Assembly: GCF_946481715.1 (NCBI RefSeq)
Contig: NZ_CAMLOV010000185.1
Location: 1-10,235 of the forward strand
Direction: 5' to 3'
DNA: 10,235 nucleotides
Source: an uncultured Mucilaginibacter sp.
GTDB taxonomy: Bacteria > Bacteroidota > Bacteroidia > Sphingobacteriales > Sphingobacteriaceae
Under the pieces are notes generated by a model that was not told where the DNA came from, ran no database searches, and saw only the letters and a program-made list of their open reading frames with translations. Positions 1 to 7,121 of this stretch are shown here, one piece after another. Both the position numbers and the translations under genes were made by a program. Every line of letters starts with the position of its first letter. Position 1 is the stretch's first letter.

Positions 1-885
1 CTCAAATATCGCCGGGAAATCGAGATTCCTCACCGCATTTAAGGTTTTGTCGTCATCCTCTTCTATCAATAGCTTAACATCAAGCAGGTGGCGCGGATAA
101 TCAAGGGCCTGCAAATTCCAGATTAACTTTTTGATTAGCTTGTCTTCTTTGTAAACCGGCAGCAAAATGGTGTAAATAGGTAGTTCGTCATCAAGCACCA
201 GCTTTAATTCCTCCTTGGTAACCGCCTGGTGCAGCTCGAAACGCGAACCAACCAGCGCCAAAAACAACTTAAATATAATAGCTACCAGGAAAAACGAGCT
301 AATGATAACGTTGAGGATTATGGAGGTGTTTTTAAAGCTCAATACCAGGCCAATTGCTACCAGCCCTATTAAAACAAATGTAAAAACCAGCTGTGCCGAT
401 GAAAAGGTTACCACAGCGGAACTATCGGGGTCGCGTTTTAAAAGCTCAAATACCGATGATTTAACGTATTTATCGCCAATAAGCTTATTGCTGAGCCAGG
501 TGATATCAAGATCGGAGGCGATGATAATTTCGGGCTCCATATCATAGGTAAACCTGATAAAATCAACAAATAATTCATCATCCGGGCTGGCCATTACAGT
601 TACCATTTTGCCATTTTCTGCACGCAAGGGCAAAGCAAGGTGGTCGTTGGCAAAGCTCAGGTCGATGTTATCCAAAACGTCCTGGTCAAACTGCATTTCC
701 CTTATTGGCTCAAAGGTATACCCCGCCTGCAGCATCGACCGCTCGTAGTTTTTGCGGGATATATAGCCAAATGTTAAAGCTATCTTGATAAAGGATATAC
801 CCGTTTCCGTTGAATGCTTGTTAATTTTTTCACGATCGCCCGCCGTAATAAATCCATCCTTAATCAACAACTCAGGAATCGACAT
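1..885 (-). CDS. MshEN-like domain family 2 glycosyltransferase (partial, N-terminal 295 residues)
   Basis: The ATG at 885 opens a frame running without a stop to the left edge, giving 295 residues; the C-terminal part of the enzyme lies outside. Residues about 1-150 resemble the GspE/MshE N-terminal (MshEN) fold: two helical repeats with the pattern L..xG.I (around LLIKDGFI at 6-13 and ALTFGYI at 36-42), then an alpha/beta part. Two membrane helices follow at about 163-183 and 188-212. The GT-A catalytic domain starts near 235 with the pattern YTILLPVYKE and a donor-binding acidic cluster EEDDD at 275-279, as in GT2 enzymes of the processive, XagB-like type. An in-frame TAA lies 24 nt upstream of the ATG, so no earlier ATG is possible; there is no Shine-Dalgarno, as is usual in Bacteroidota. 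Its position 48 bp after a BcsB-like gene suggests it is the inner-membrane catalytic subunit of an exopolysaccharide synthase. The polymer made is unknown. Confidence 0.87.
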   Translation of the reverse strand, partial: MSIPELLIKDGFITAGDREKINKHSTETGISFIKIALTFGYISRKNYERSMLQAGYTFEPIREMQFDQDVLDNIDLSFANDHLALPLRAENGKMVTVMASPDDELFVDFIRFTYDMEPEIIIASDLDITWLSNKLIGDKYVKSSVFELLKRDPDSSAVVTFSSAQLVFTFVLIGLVAIGLVLSFKNTSIILNVIISSFFLVAIIFKLFLALVGSRFELHQAVTKEELKLVLDDELPIYTILLPVYKEDKLIKKLIWNLQALDYPRHLLDVKLLIEEDDDKTLNAVRNLDFPAIFE

Positions 886-933
886 CGTTATGAAAAAATT
901 AATAAGTTAGTAAACGAAGATGCACCGGGTACA

Positions 934-3021
934 TTAATCATTAAATAACTCCTGTGATTTTTGAACTTTTGAACGTATGTAAAGGAATGACAGTAATATC
1001 AGCACTAATATACCAAGCAATATGTACAGGTTGTAGCTATCCCAAAACCTAGTAAGTGCGCTTTTTGTATCTATATATTCCAGGTTGTCGCTGCTTTTGT
1101 TGATATTGAAAAGGTACTTGTTGTTATTAACATCGGATATACAAACGTTGCTGCTTAGTGTTGAAAGCTGCTCGGTTATGGATTTTGATGCCGATAAAAA
1201 TGCCTCGGCCAAGTGCTTACCTGTAGCGGTTAAAACCAGCGTTGCATTATTGCTTCGGCCATAAAATATCTGCGCCAAACCGTTAGATGTGGTGTCGGAG
1301 AGCTGATACACTACGGTATTGTTATCAGTATTATACAAACGGAAGTTCTTTTCAAAGTTAATAGGCGCGTCCGGGAACGATTTATTCTTAAATAATTCGT
1401 CATCCTTGCTTAGCAAGGCTATTATGTTGTTCTTTTTAAGGTCGGGAGCTGAGATCTCGTCCGAGTATACAAACTCGGGGAAGTTATTTGCGTTTATGTT
1501 GTTGTTCAACTCGTAAATAATTTCGCCCATTGCACCTGCTGCATATTTAGCGTAATTTTTGGTCACCACAATTTTGGTTACCCCGCTGTTAAACGCCTCA
1601 GGATATTGGTAAAAGCTGAGGTCGCTGGTGATAAATGGGTTTTTAGATTCGAGGTACGACTTATCAACATCAACCTCGGCAAAGAAGTTGGTGAAACTGT
1701 TTTTACAATTCCCATTATTTGGATAGAACCTAAACTCGGCCTCCAGCGTATTGTATTTATGGTGCTGATAACGGTTAATGGTTACCGTAGTGTTTAATTT
1801 GCCCGATGCATCCAGTTTCTCGCTGCTCAACAACAAACCGTTAAGGTATATGTTGAAGAAACCACGGTCGCCGGGGTTTAAGCTGCTGTAGTTGCCTACG
1901 ATGCGTATCTCTACCTCTTTAGGAGTAAAGCTAAAATCGGAATTTTTAAAGTTAAAGGCACTTTTTAATGAGCCAATACCCGACAGGAAATCGCTAACAC
2001 CCCCAATTTGCTTCAATGATAATTTTGAGCGGTTCTCGTCAATCGTTTTAAAGAACTGGTTTTGCGCTTTGTTTATCAATAGGAAATCGCCGAAGGTTGA
2101 ATTAAGGATGTTCATGTTACCCAACGAGGTAATTGCTTTTTCGTAGCCTGCGTCATCACCTCCTGTAACAAAAAGTATCTCGATAGGCACAACTTCCTGA
2201 GCAATAGACTTTACCGCCATCAGCTGCCCCTTGTTTTCAACCATACGCGTTACAGTATCCAATACCGTACTAATTGCTTTATGCAGGTAAAACAAACCCT
2301 GATTGTTTTGCGGGGTAACTTTTACCAGTGCACGTTGGTTGGGTTTTAGAGATGACAAATTACCTACGGCGATATAGTTACGTACCGTATCGGGCAGTTT
2401 GCCTTCCTCATACACGCCTATCGTTTTTTGTTGAGTTTTCTTTAACCTCGAGTAAGCCCAGGCTACAGCTTTAAGATCGTGCAGGGTAGGATTTGCGGGG
2501 TATACGATCGCTTTTTTGCTATCAAAACAGTTGCTGATGTTGATGTTGTTGAAAAAGTTTTTGTTGCTTTTTACTAACGAAAGATATGAGTAGTTCTTTA
2601 TTTTCAACCACATGGCCGGGTTATCCAGGTCGCGGCATTGGTCATCAGTAATCGTAAGCAGTGTTTTAACGGCTATTTTAAGGTAATTATCTGCAGATAC
2701 ATCGGCCTTTGTAAGGTTTATCGTTATCTTTTGTATAGAATCTTTTGTTAAGCGCGCGCTGTATACCGGTTTTGTGCCGATAAATAAATTTACGTACGAC
2801 TTCTCCCTTATAAGGGCTTGTGACGGCTCAAAATATACTACCAGTTTGCTCCCCACTATTTCGTACTGAGGCGTAATTTTGAAGTAGAACGAAGTAGCCC
2901 CGCTCATGCCGTAAACGGGTTCATCATCATCATGGCCCATGGCTTTAAACGAAATAATGCTTTGCGCAAACGACGCTGTGCTTAGGAATATAAAAGCCAA
3001 AAAGGTTAATAATCTCTTCAT
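934..3021 (-). CDS. BcsB-like cellulose synthase regulatory/periplasmic subunit
   Basis: This 695-residue protein begins with a clear signal peptide (MKRLLTFLAFIFLSTASFA, cut before QS) and ends with one membrane helix at about 664-682 followed by a short basic tail, the topology of BcsB. Residues about 35-150 match the first BcsB beta-sandwich: a GMSGATSFYF segment, a long stretch of alternating strands with YVNLFIGTKPV (the hairpin that carries bound sugar in the family), and the D-C-D-W region DDQCRDLDNPAMW near 126-138. In the family this subunit sits in the periplasm, docks its C-terminal helix on the synthase and guides the emerging glucan. It is somewhat shorter than enterobacterial BcsB (about 780 residues). 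The gene lies 11 bp after the kinase gene and 48 bp before the glycosyltransferase, so co-transcription is likely. Assignment to the BcsB family is good; that the product is cellulose is inference. Confidence 0.85.
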   Translation of the reverse strand: MKRLLTFLAFIFLSTASFAQSIISFKAMGHDDDEPVYGMSGATSFYFKITPQYEIVGSKLVVYFEPSQALIREKSYVNLFIGTKPVYSARLTKDSIQKITINLTKADVSADNYLKIAVKTLLTITDDQCRDLDNPAMWLKIKNYSYLSLVKSNKNFFNNINISNCFDSKKAIVYPANPTLHDLKAVAWAYSRLKKTQQKTIGVYEEGKLPDTVRNYIAVGNLSSLKPNQRALVKVTPQNNQGLFYLHKAISTVLDTVTRMVENKGQLMAVKSIAQEVVPIEILFVTGGDDAGYEKAITSLGNMNILNSTFGDFLLINKAQNQFFKTIDENRSKLSLKQIGGVSDFLSGIGSLKSAFNFKNSDFSFTPKEVEIRIVGNYSSLNPGDRGFFNIYLNGLLLSSEKLDASGKLNTTVTINRYQHHKYNTLEAEFRFYPNNGNCKNSFTNFFAEVDVDKSYLESKNPFITSDLSFYQYPEAFNSGVTKIVVTKNYAKYAAGAMGEIIYELNNNINANNFPEFVYSDEISAPDLKKNNIIALLSKDDELFKNKSFPDAPINFEKNFRLYNTDNNTVVYQLSDTTSNGLAQIFYGRSNNATLVLTATGKHLAEAFLSASKSITEQLSTLSSNVCISDVNNNKYLFNINKSSDNLEYIDTKSALTRFWDSYNLYILLGILVLILLSFLYIRSKVQKSQELFND

Positions 3022-3032
3022 CGGGTTATTAA

Positions 3033-4382
3033 TTAGTTTATTACGTAAAATTCTACTCTAAAATAGTTGCCATTATCGTCGCTTCGGTACATCATTTCCC
3101 CACCAAGCTCCTTAGTCATTAGTTTGGCAATAGATAGCCCCAGCCCCAGGCGGCTTTCTATACTGGCAGATGCATCGTTAAGCGTTTTTAGCTTATTAAA
3201 CATCATGTCCAATTCTTGTTGCCCAATGGCCACACCCTCATCTATTATTTCAAAAACAAATTTCTGGCGCTGCAAACTGGTAACAATTTTTATATTATTG
3301 TTTGTTTGCGAGAATTTTATGGCGTTTGAGAGTAAGTTTTGAAATACCTGCCCTGCAAACACTCTATCCAGCTTCACATTCAATGGCAGTTTTAATATGT
3401 TATCAACCAGGTGGATGTTCTTCATCTGGGCGGTTTCCTGCAGGCCCTTAAATACGTGCAATACCTCCGCGTTGATGTCGAAGATCTCCATATTGAATTT
3501 CATTTCAGGCGATTCAATCTCTTTAACATCCATCAGCTTGTTTAGCATATATTGCATCTTTTCTGCCGATTCGGAGATGTAATTACTCACCTCTTTTTGA
3601 TCGGCACTAAGGCGGTAATCCTCTTCTTTAAGCATATTATTGCTCATAATTATCTGGCCAATGAGGTTCTTAAGGTCGTGCCCGGCAATGTTTATAAAAC
3701 TGTTCTTTTGGTCATCCAGCTTCCTTAACTGTTCGTACTGCCTGTCAATAATGTTGTTTTTTTCGTTTATATCCCGGTTTTGCTCTTTTAGTTGGTCGTT
3801 AGATTTTTCTATTAATATCTGCGAACGTACATCGCGCGCTATAACCTTATAACGGGCATTTGGTATAAGGCACGATATAAATGCAATAACAAAAAAGAAG
3901 TTGCCCCCGTTGCTGATAACCGATTCAAGTGTATAATCGCTTAAAAGGTTATAAAAAATTGCAATAAGCAGCAAAGCCATCAACGTTTGGATGATAGAAT
4001 TTATCGGTTCCCAAAAAACCTGTAGGTTAAAAAAAAGCAGGATGGCCGCGTATGTAAGGAAGTATATAAGCTGAAACTCGAACCGTACAATATTACATAG
4101 TATAGCAGAAGTAACCGAAAGGAAGAAAAAACACAGGTGCAGTAAAGACCGGTAATTGTATTTTTTTGTTTGGAAGAAATTGTATAGCCCCAGTATAATG
4201 AGTACGGTAATAATGCGTACGATAGCAAATTGCAGCCAAATATCATTCGCGTACACGAAATCGACAATAGTAAAAAGGATGGGGTATATAAATACGATGG
4301 ACCAAATAATATTATTAGTTTGGTACCACGCCTTTTTTAATATTTCCTTTTTATATTCTTCTTTTGATATTTGAACAAACAT
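3033..4382 (-). CDS. Membrane sensor histidine kinase (six TM, coiled coil, HisKA, HATPase)
   Basis: The 449-residue protein has six hydrophobic helices (about 24-44, 50-70, 79-98, 103-123, 127-147, 158-174) with very short loops, so the sensing part is the membrane domain itself. A basic, glutamine/asparagine-rich coiled coil (about 183-227) leads into a HisKA domain with phospho-acceptor His235 in AGHDLKN. The ATPase domain shows an N box with N349 and N353 (QNLLSNAIKF), a G1 box D381-E-G383-V-A385 and a G2 box GLGLS at 413-417. The second glycine usual in the G1 box (DxGxG) is alanine here. There is no receiver domain and no response regulator in the window, so it is an orphan as far as can be seen. 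Being the first gene of an operon with a BcsB-like protein and a glycosyltransferase, it may control polysaccharide production; the signal and partner are unknown. Confidence 0.92.
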   Translation of the reverse strand: MFVQISKEEYKKEILKKAWYQTNNIIWSIVFIYPILFTIVDFVYANDIWLQFAIVRIITVLIILGLYNFFQTKKYNYRSLLHLCFFFLSVTSAILCNIVRFEFQLIYFLTYAAILLFFNLQVFWEPINSIIQTLMALLLIAIFYNLLSDYTLESVISNGGNFFFVIAFISCLIPNARYKVIARDVRSQILIEKSNDQLKEQNRDINEKNNIIDRQYEQLRKLDDQKNSFINIAGHDLKNLIGQIIMSNNMLKEEDYRLSADQKEVSNYISESAEKMQYMLNKLMDVKEIESPEMKFNMEIFDINAEVLHVFKGLQETAQMKNIHLVDNILKLPLNVKLDRVFAGQVFQNLLSNAIKFSQTNNNIKIVTSLQRQKFVFEIIDEGVAIGQQELDMMFNKLKTLNDASASIESRLGLGLSIAKLMTKELGGEMMYRSDDNGNYFRVEFYVIN

Positions 4383-4439
4383 TATTTGTTAAATTATAAT
4401 AAGATTTCGGATCAGTTAATAGTAACACGGTTAAAGACA

Positions 4440-5588
4440 TTGAAAAATACAACTCTTAAGCGATATTCTGTCAAATTAATGGCAAGTGTAGTATTTATAA
4501 CTTTAATTATAATGATGCAGAGCTTTAATGCAAAAAGCAATCCAAACCCCTTAAGCGAGCGGGAACTTGCCTTTAAACGCGCTAAAAGCCTCAATAGTGG
4601 TGTGAGCGTTTCCTGGTTGGAACAGTGGTGGAACAAGGATGCTTTAAGTATAAATCCCATTAAAAAGAGCGACTACGAGTTGCTTAAAAAATTAAAAATT
4701 AACTCTATACGTTTACCAATTGCCTTTGAACATTTCGAAGCTACAAAAATCCCTGTTGAGAAAGTATTTGCCCACATTGATGAAGTTTTGAAACAATGTA
4801 AGTTATACGGTATAAAATTGATCATAGATTACCATTACGGTAAAATAAATGATAGTAATTATTTAACCGAGACACCGAAGGTAATTAACCTATGGTTATT
4901 ATTAGCTAAAAGGTACATAAAAGAGAGCCCAAACCTGCTTTTTTTTGAGATTTACAACGAACCGCCCCCCATCAACCCCAAAGTGTGGAAAGATGCGGCG
5001 TATAACATTGTTACCGCTATACGCAAAGCAGATGCCAAAAGAACGCTGATAGTAGGAGCATCAAACTACAATAGTATTTACGAGCTAAGCCGTATGGAGC
5101 GATTGGCGGATGAAAACATTATTTACACCTTTCATTTTTATGAACCTTTTTTATTTACCCACCAGGGTGCCGATTGGGTGGGCGATCAGGTTGCTACAAC
5201 GGGCATTCCTTTCCCCTACGTTGCAAAAAACTTCCCGCCCATGAACCCAAATGTAATTAGCACCTGGGGCGAGAATAATTATTACCAGTACCGCGTTGAT
5301 GGCAACGAGCAATCTATAAGGGATAAACTGCAAATAGTAAAAAACTGGAGCAATAAGTATTACGTGCCTATTATTTGCGGCGAATACGGAGTTTACCGAA
5401 AGTATACCGATGAGCAGAGCCGGTACAGGTATATTAAAGCCGTACGCCAATCGTTAAAAAATTTAAATATCCCGGGAATTCATTGGGATTACAACAGCAA
5501 TTTTTCGATATTTAACGGCCCGCCATCGGTAGCAAACTTATCAGAAGGTATGAAAGAGGCAATTGATTATAAACCGGCAAAACAATAA
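4440..5588 (+). CDS. Secreted GH5 family glycoside hydrolase (endoglucanase-like)
   Basis: This is a (beta/alpha)8 glycoside hydrolase of family 5. Family landmarks are in order: the SIRLPIAFEHFE strand, the DYHYG segment, the acid/base Glu in FEIYNEPPP, the FHFYEP segment, and the nucleophile Glu in IICGEYGVYR; a late Trp in IHWDYN fits the active-site platform. Counted from the TTG at 4371 the two glutamates are E197 and E338. The start is uncertain. The open frame reaches a TTG at 4371, which overlaps the start of the divergent kinase gene; the first ATG is at 4479 but leaves a signal peptide without basic residues. The TTG at 4440 gives a complete signal peptide (KRYSVK before a hydrophobic run ending near SFNA), so it is used here. 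The likely role is trimming or releasing a beta-glucan outside the inner membrane, the job BcsZ (GH8) does in enterobacterial cellulose systems. Free-standing plant-glucan degradation is the alternative. Confidence 0.88.
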   Translation: MKNTTLKRYSVKLMASVVFITLIIMMQSFNAKSNPNPLSERELAFKRAKSLNSGVSVSWLEQWWNKDALSINPIKKSDYELLKKLKINSIRLPIAFEHFEATKIPVEKVFAHIDEVLKQCKLYGIKLIIDYHYGKINDSNYLTETPKVINLWLLLAKRYIKESPNLLFFEIYNEPPPINPKVWKDAAYNIVTAIRKADAKRTLIVGASNYNSIYELSRMERLADENIIYTFHFYEPFLFTHQGADWVGDQVATTGIPFPYVAKNFPPMNPNVISTWGENNYYQYRVDGNEQSIRDKLQIVKNWSNKYYVPIICGEYGVYRKYTDEQSRYRYIKAVRQSLKNLNIPGIHWDYNSNFSIFNGPPSVANLSEGMKEAIDYKPAKQ

Positions 5589-5602
5589 TGTAATTTAATG
5601 CT

Positions 5603-5610
5603 TAACTTTG
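5603..5610 (+). promoter_or_regulatory. Putative Bacteroidota -7 promoter element for the desaturase gene
   Basis: TAACTTTG matches the TAnnTTTG -7 consensus of the Bacteroidota primary sigma factor exactly. It sits in the 39-bp gap after the GH5 stop codon and would place the transcript start around 5616, about 12 nt before the desaturase ATG. No TTTG is found at the -33 spacing, so the match is half of the full consensus. Confidence 0.5.
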
Positions 5611-5627
5611 TAAGCTAATACAGTACT

Positions 5628-6608
5628 ATGCATTTTTTCGAAGAAAAACGTAAGGAGGTAATGTCACATATCGAGCCCCATATGCTCGAAAAGATGTTTG
5701 AATACCTGAAACCTATCGATACAATTTGGCAACCCTCAGATTTTTTGCCTGATGCATCCCGGTCTACCTTTTTTAGCGAGATAAAAGAATTGCAGGAGAG
5801 TGCGAAGGGGCTATCCTACGATTTGATTGCCGTATTAATTGGCGATACCATTACCGAGGAAGCGTTGCCAACCTACGAATCGTGGTTAACTATGGTTGAA
5901 GGTGTATCTGACAACGAAGAAGGCGGCTGGATGAAGTGGACCCGCCACTGGACGGCCGAAGAAAACCGCCACGGCGACCTATTGAACAAATATCTTTACC
6001 TATCGGGCCGCGTAAACATGCGCATGATGGAGGTAAGTACTCAATATTTAATTGCCGATGGTTTCGACATAGGCACCGGCCGCGACCCATACCGTAACTT
6101 TATTTACACCTCCTTTCAGGAATTGGCTACCAACGTATCGCACCGCAGGGTGGCATCGCAGGCAAAAAAAGACGGCGATACACTGCTATCAAAAATGTGC
6201 GGCGTTATTGCCGGTGATGAAGCACGCCACGCCAAAGCATACAAATACTTTATAGAGAAAATTTTTGAAGTAGACCCCAACGAGGCCATGCTTGCCTTTG
6301 AGGATATGATGCGCAAAAAAATTGTAATGCCCGCCCACTTCCTGCGCGAAGTAGGGTTGAAGATAGGTCAAACATTTGGCCACTTTACCGATGCTGCCGA
6401 GCGCCTGGGTATTTACACCGCGTTGGATTATGTTGACATTTTGAAAGAACTGATAGAAGACTGGCACATAGAAAGTGCAACAGGTTTAGAAGAAAACGGC
6501 GAAAAAGCCCGCGATTACATTATGAACCTGCCTGCCCGATTACTGCGCGTGGCCGAACGCATGAAAAACCCTATGCTGGAGTATAAATTTAGCTGGATAA
6601 ACGGGTAA
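5628..6608 (+). CDS. Soluble acyl-ACP desaturase (ferritin-like di-iron, stearoyl-ACP 9-desaturase family)
   Basis: This enzyme introduces a double bond into acyl chains carried on acyl carrier protein, using O2 and electrons from ferredoxin, in the cytoplasm. All di-iron ligands of the plant stearoyl-ACP desaturases can be placed: ITEEALPTY (E77/E78), WTAEENRHGDLLNKYLYLSG (E112, H115), FIYTSFQE (E165) and GDEARH (E198, H201). The match to the castor enzyme is close, including MMRKKIVMPAH near 227-237. At 326 residues it is typical for the bacterial members, which lack a plastid transit peptide. The ATG at 5628 is preferred because the helix leading to IEPHM is usual in the family. A second ATG at 5661 has an AAGGAGG just before it, but only 2 nt separate them. 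The gene has its own -7 element and a terminator and converges with the next gene. It implies aerobic unsaturated fatty acid synthesis. Confidence 0.96.
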   Translation: MHFFEEKRKEVMSHIEPHMLEKMFEYLKPIDTIWQPSDFLPDASRSTFFSEIKELQESAKGLSYDLIAVLIGDTITEEALPTYESWLTMVEGVSDNEEGGWMKWTRHWTAEENRHGDLLNKYLYLSGRVNMRMMEVSTQYLIADGFDIGTGRDPYRNFIYTSFQELATNVSHRRVASQAKKDGDTLLSKMCGVIAGDEARHAKAYKYFIEKIFEVDPNEAMLAFEDMMRKKIVMPAHFLREVGLKIGQTFGHFTDAAERLGIYTALDYVDILKELIEDWHIESATGLEENGEKARDYIMNLPARLLRVAERMKNPMLEYKFSWING

Positions 6609-6632
6609 GTAATTACCTCTATTAATATTGAC

Positions 6633-6657
6633 AAGCCTGCTGCATAGCGGGTTTTTT
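6633..6657 (+). terminator. Rho-independent terminator of the desaturase gene
   Basis: A 9-bp stem (6633-6641, AAGCCTGCT, with 6646-6654, AGCGGGTTT, including two G-T wobble pairs) closes a GCAT loop and runs into six T's at 6652-6657. It starts 24 bp after the desaturase stop. The minus strand shows no T-run after the stem, so it is probably one-directional. Confidence 0.8.
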
Positions 6658-6678
6658 ATTTGGGTGGGATTTTATTAT

Positions 6679-7005
6679 TTACCCCTCCAATATCAAATCC
6701 GTCCCCAAGCCATCCGACAGGTCATCAAATAAACTGTTCAGTATCGATTCTACCGTTATCGAATTTACGTCATCCACATAGTGCTCATTGCGCGTTATCC
6801 ATAGTTCATCATTCTGCACTACTATATTGAACAGTATGCCCTCGTAAAGATCAGGTTGCCATATATTGATGCCGGTTGGCGTGTTAGATATTGAAAAGGT
6901 TATATCACTTTGCCTTTGTTTTTGAAAGATGGGGTTTAGCCGTTCTTTTATATGGTTAAAAAGCGCTTCGGTACTCACAGGTTTATGCAGGGTGATGATC
7001 TTCAT
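6679..7005 (-). CDS. Small acidic hypothetical protein
   Basis: I do not recognise this 108-residue protein. It has no signal peptide and no membrane helix, so it should be cytoplasmic. The N-terminal part (about 1-33) is basic and probably helical (ALFNHIKERLNPIFQKQRQ). The middle alternates hydrophobic residues as in a beta sheet (ITFSISNTP, NIWQPDLYEG, LFNIVVQNDELWITR). The end is strongly acidic (NSLFDDLSDGLGTDLILEG). This order resembles small single-domain alpha/beta proteins, but no family can be named. Coding is supported by a full-length frame with sensible composition in a place where no other gene fits. It is transcribed away from the aldo/keto reductase and towards the desaturase. 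A perfect inverted repeat directly abuts its start codon, which may control its translation or transcription. Confidence 0.7.
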   Translation of the reverse strand: MKIITLHKPVSTEALFNHIKERLNPIFQKQRQSDITFSISNTPTGINIWQPDLYEGILFNIVVQNDELWITRNEHYVDDVNSITVESILNSLFDDLSDGLGTDLILEG

Positions 7006-7036
7006 GGCAATTGTGTTTCCTATATTTACAATTGCC
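7006..7036. promoter_or_regulatory. Perfect 9-bp inverted repeat abutting a start codon (operator or leader hairpin)
   Basis: GGCAATTGT (7006-7014) and ACAATTGCC (7028-7036) are exact reverse complements around a 13-bp AT-rich spacer. Each arm contains the palindrome CAATTG, and the two copies lie 21 bp apart, about two helical turns. The repeat ends exactly where the ATG of the minus-strand hypothetical gene begins. In that gene's mRNA it could fold into a hairpin whose loop holds an AGGA. It may instead be a protein-binding operator in the divergent intergenic region. Function is inferred from position only. Confidence 0.55.
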
Positions 7037-7073
7037 TGTTGTTATTGTTTACCAGGTACTTTTATTTAAGTCG

Positions 7074-7091
7074 GCAAAACAGGAGTTTTGC
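7074..7091. promoter_or_regulatory. Perfect 7-bp palindrome in the leader of the aldo/keto reductase gene
   Basis: GCAAAAC (7074-7080) and GTTTTGC (7085-7091) pair perfectly around AGGA, 30 bp before the reductase ATG. It is not followed by a T-run on either strand, so it is not a terminator. An 18-bp dyad of this kind is typical in size for a TetR/MarR-like operator; an RNA hairpin in the leader is the alternative. No good TAnnTTTG promoter was found around it (the nearest is TACTTTTA at about 7057). Confidence 0.45.
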
Positions 7092-7121
7092 TAAAACCGT
7101 TCAATTAAAAACTATCTGTTT

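Noticed and set aside
215..547. A 110-codon plus-strand open frame
   Set aside because: It is antisense to the glycosyltransferase, whose frame continues through it without a stop and with a clear MshEN-like, membrane and GT-A layout.
4001..4267. An 88-codon minus-strand open frame inside the kinase gene
   Set aside because: It is an alternate frame of the kinase membrane region; the AT-rich helix codons give hydrophobic or aromatic runs in several frames.
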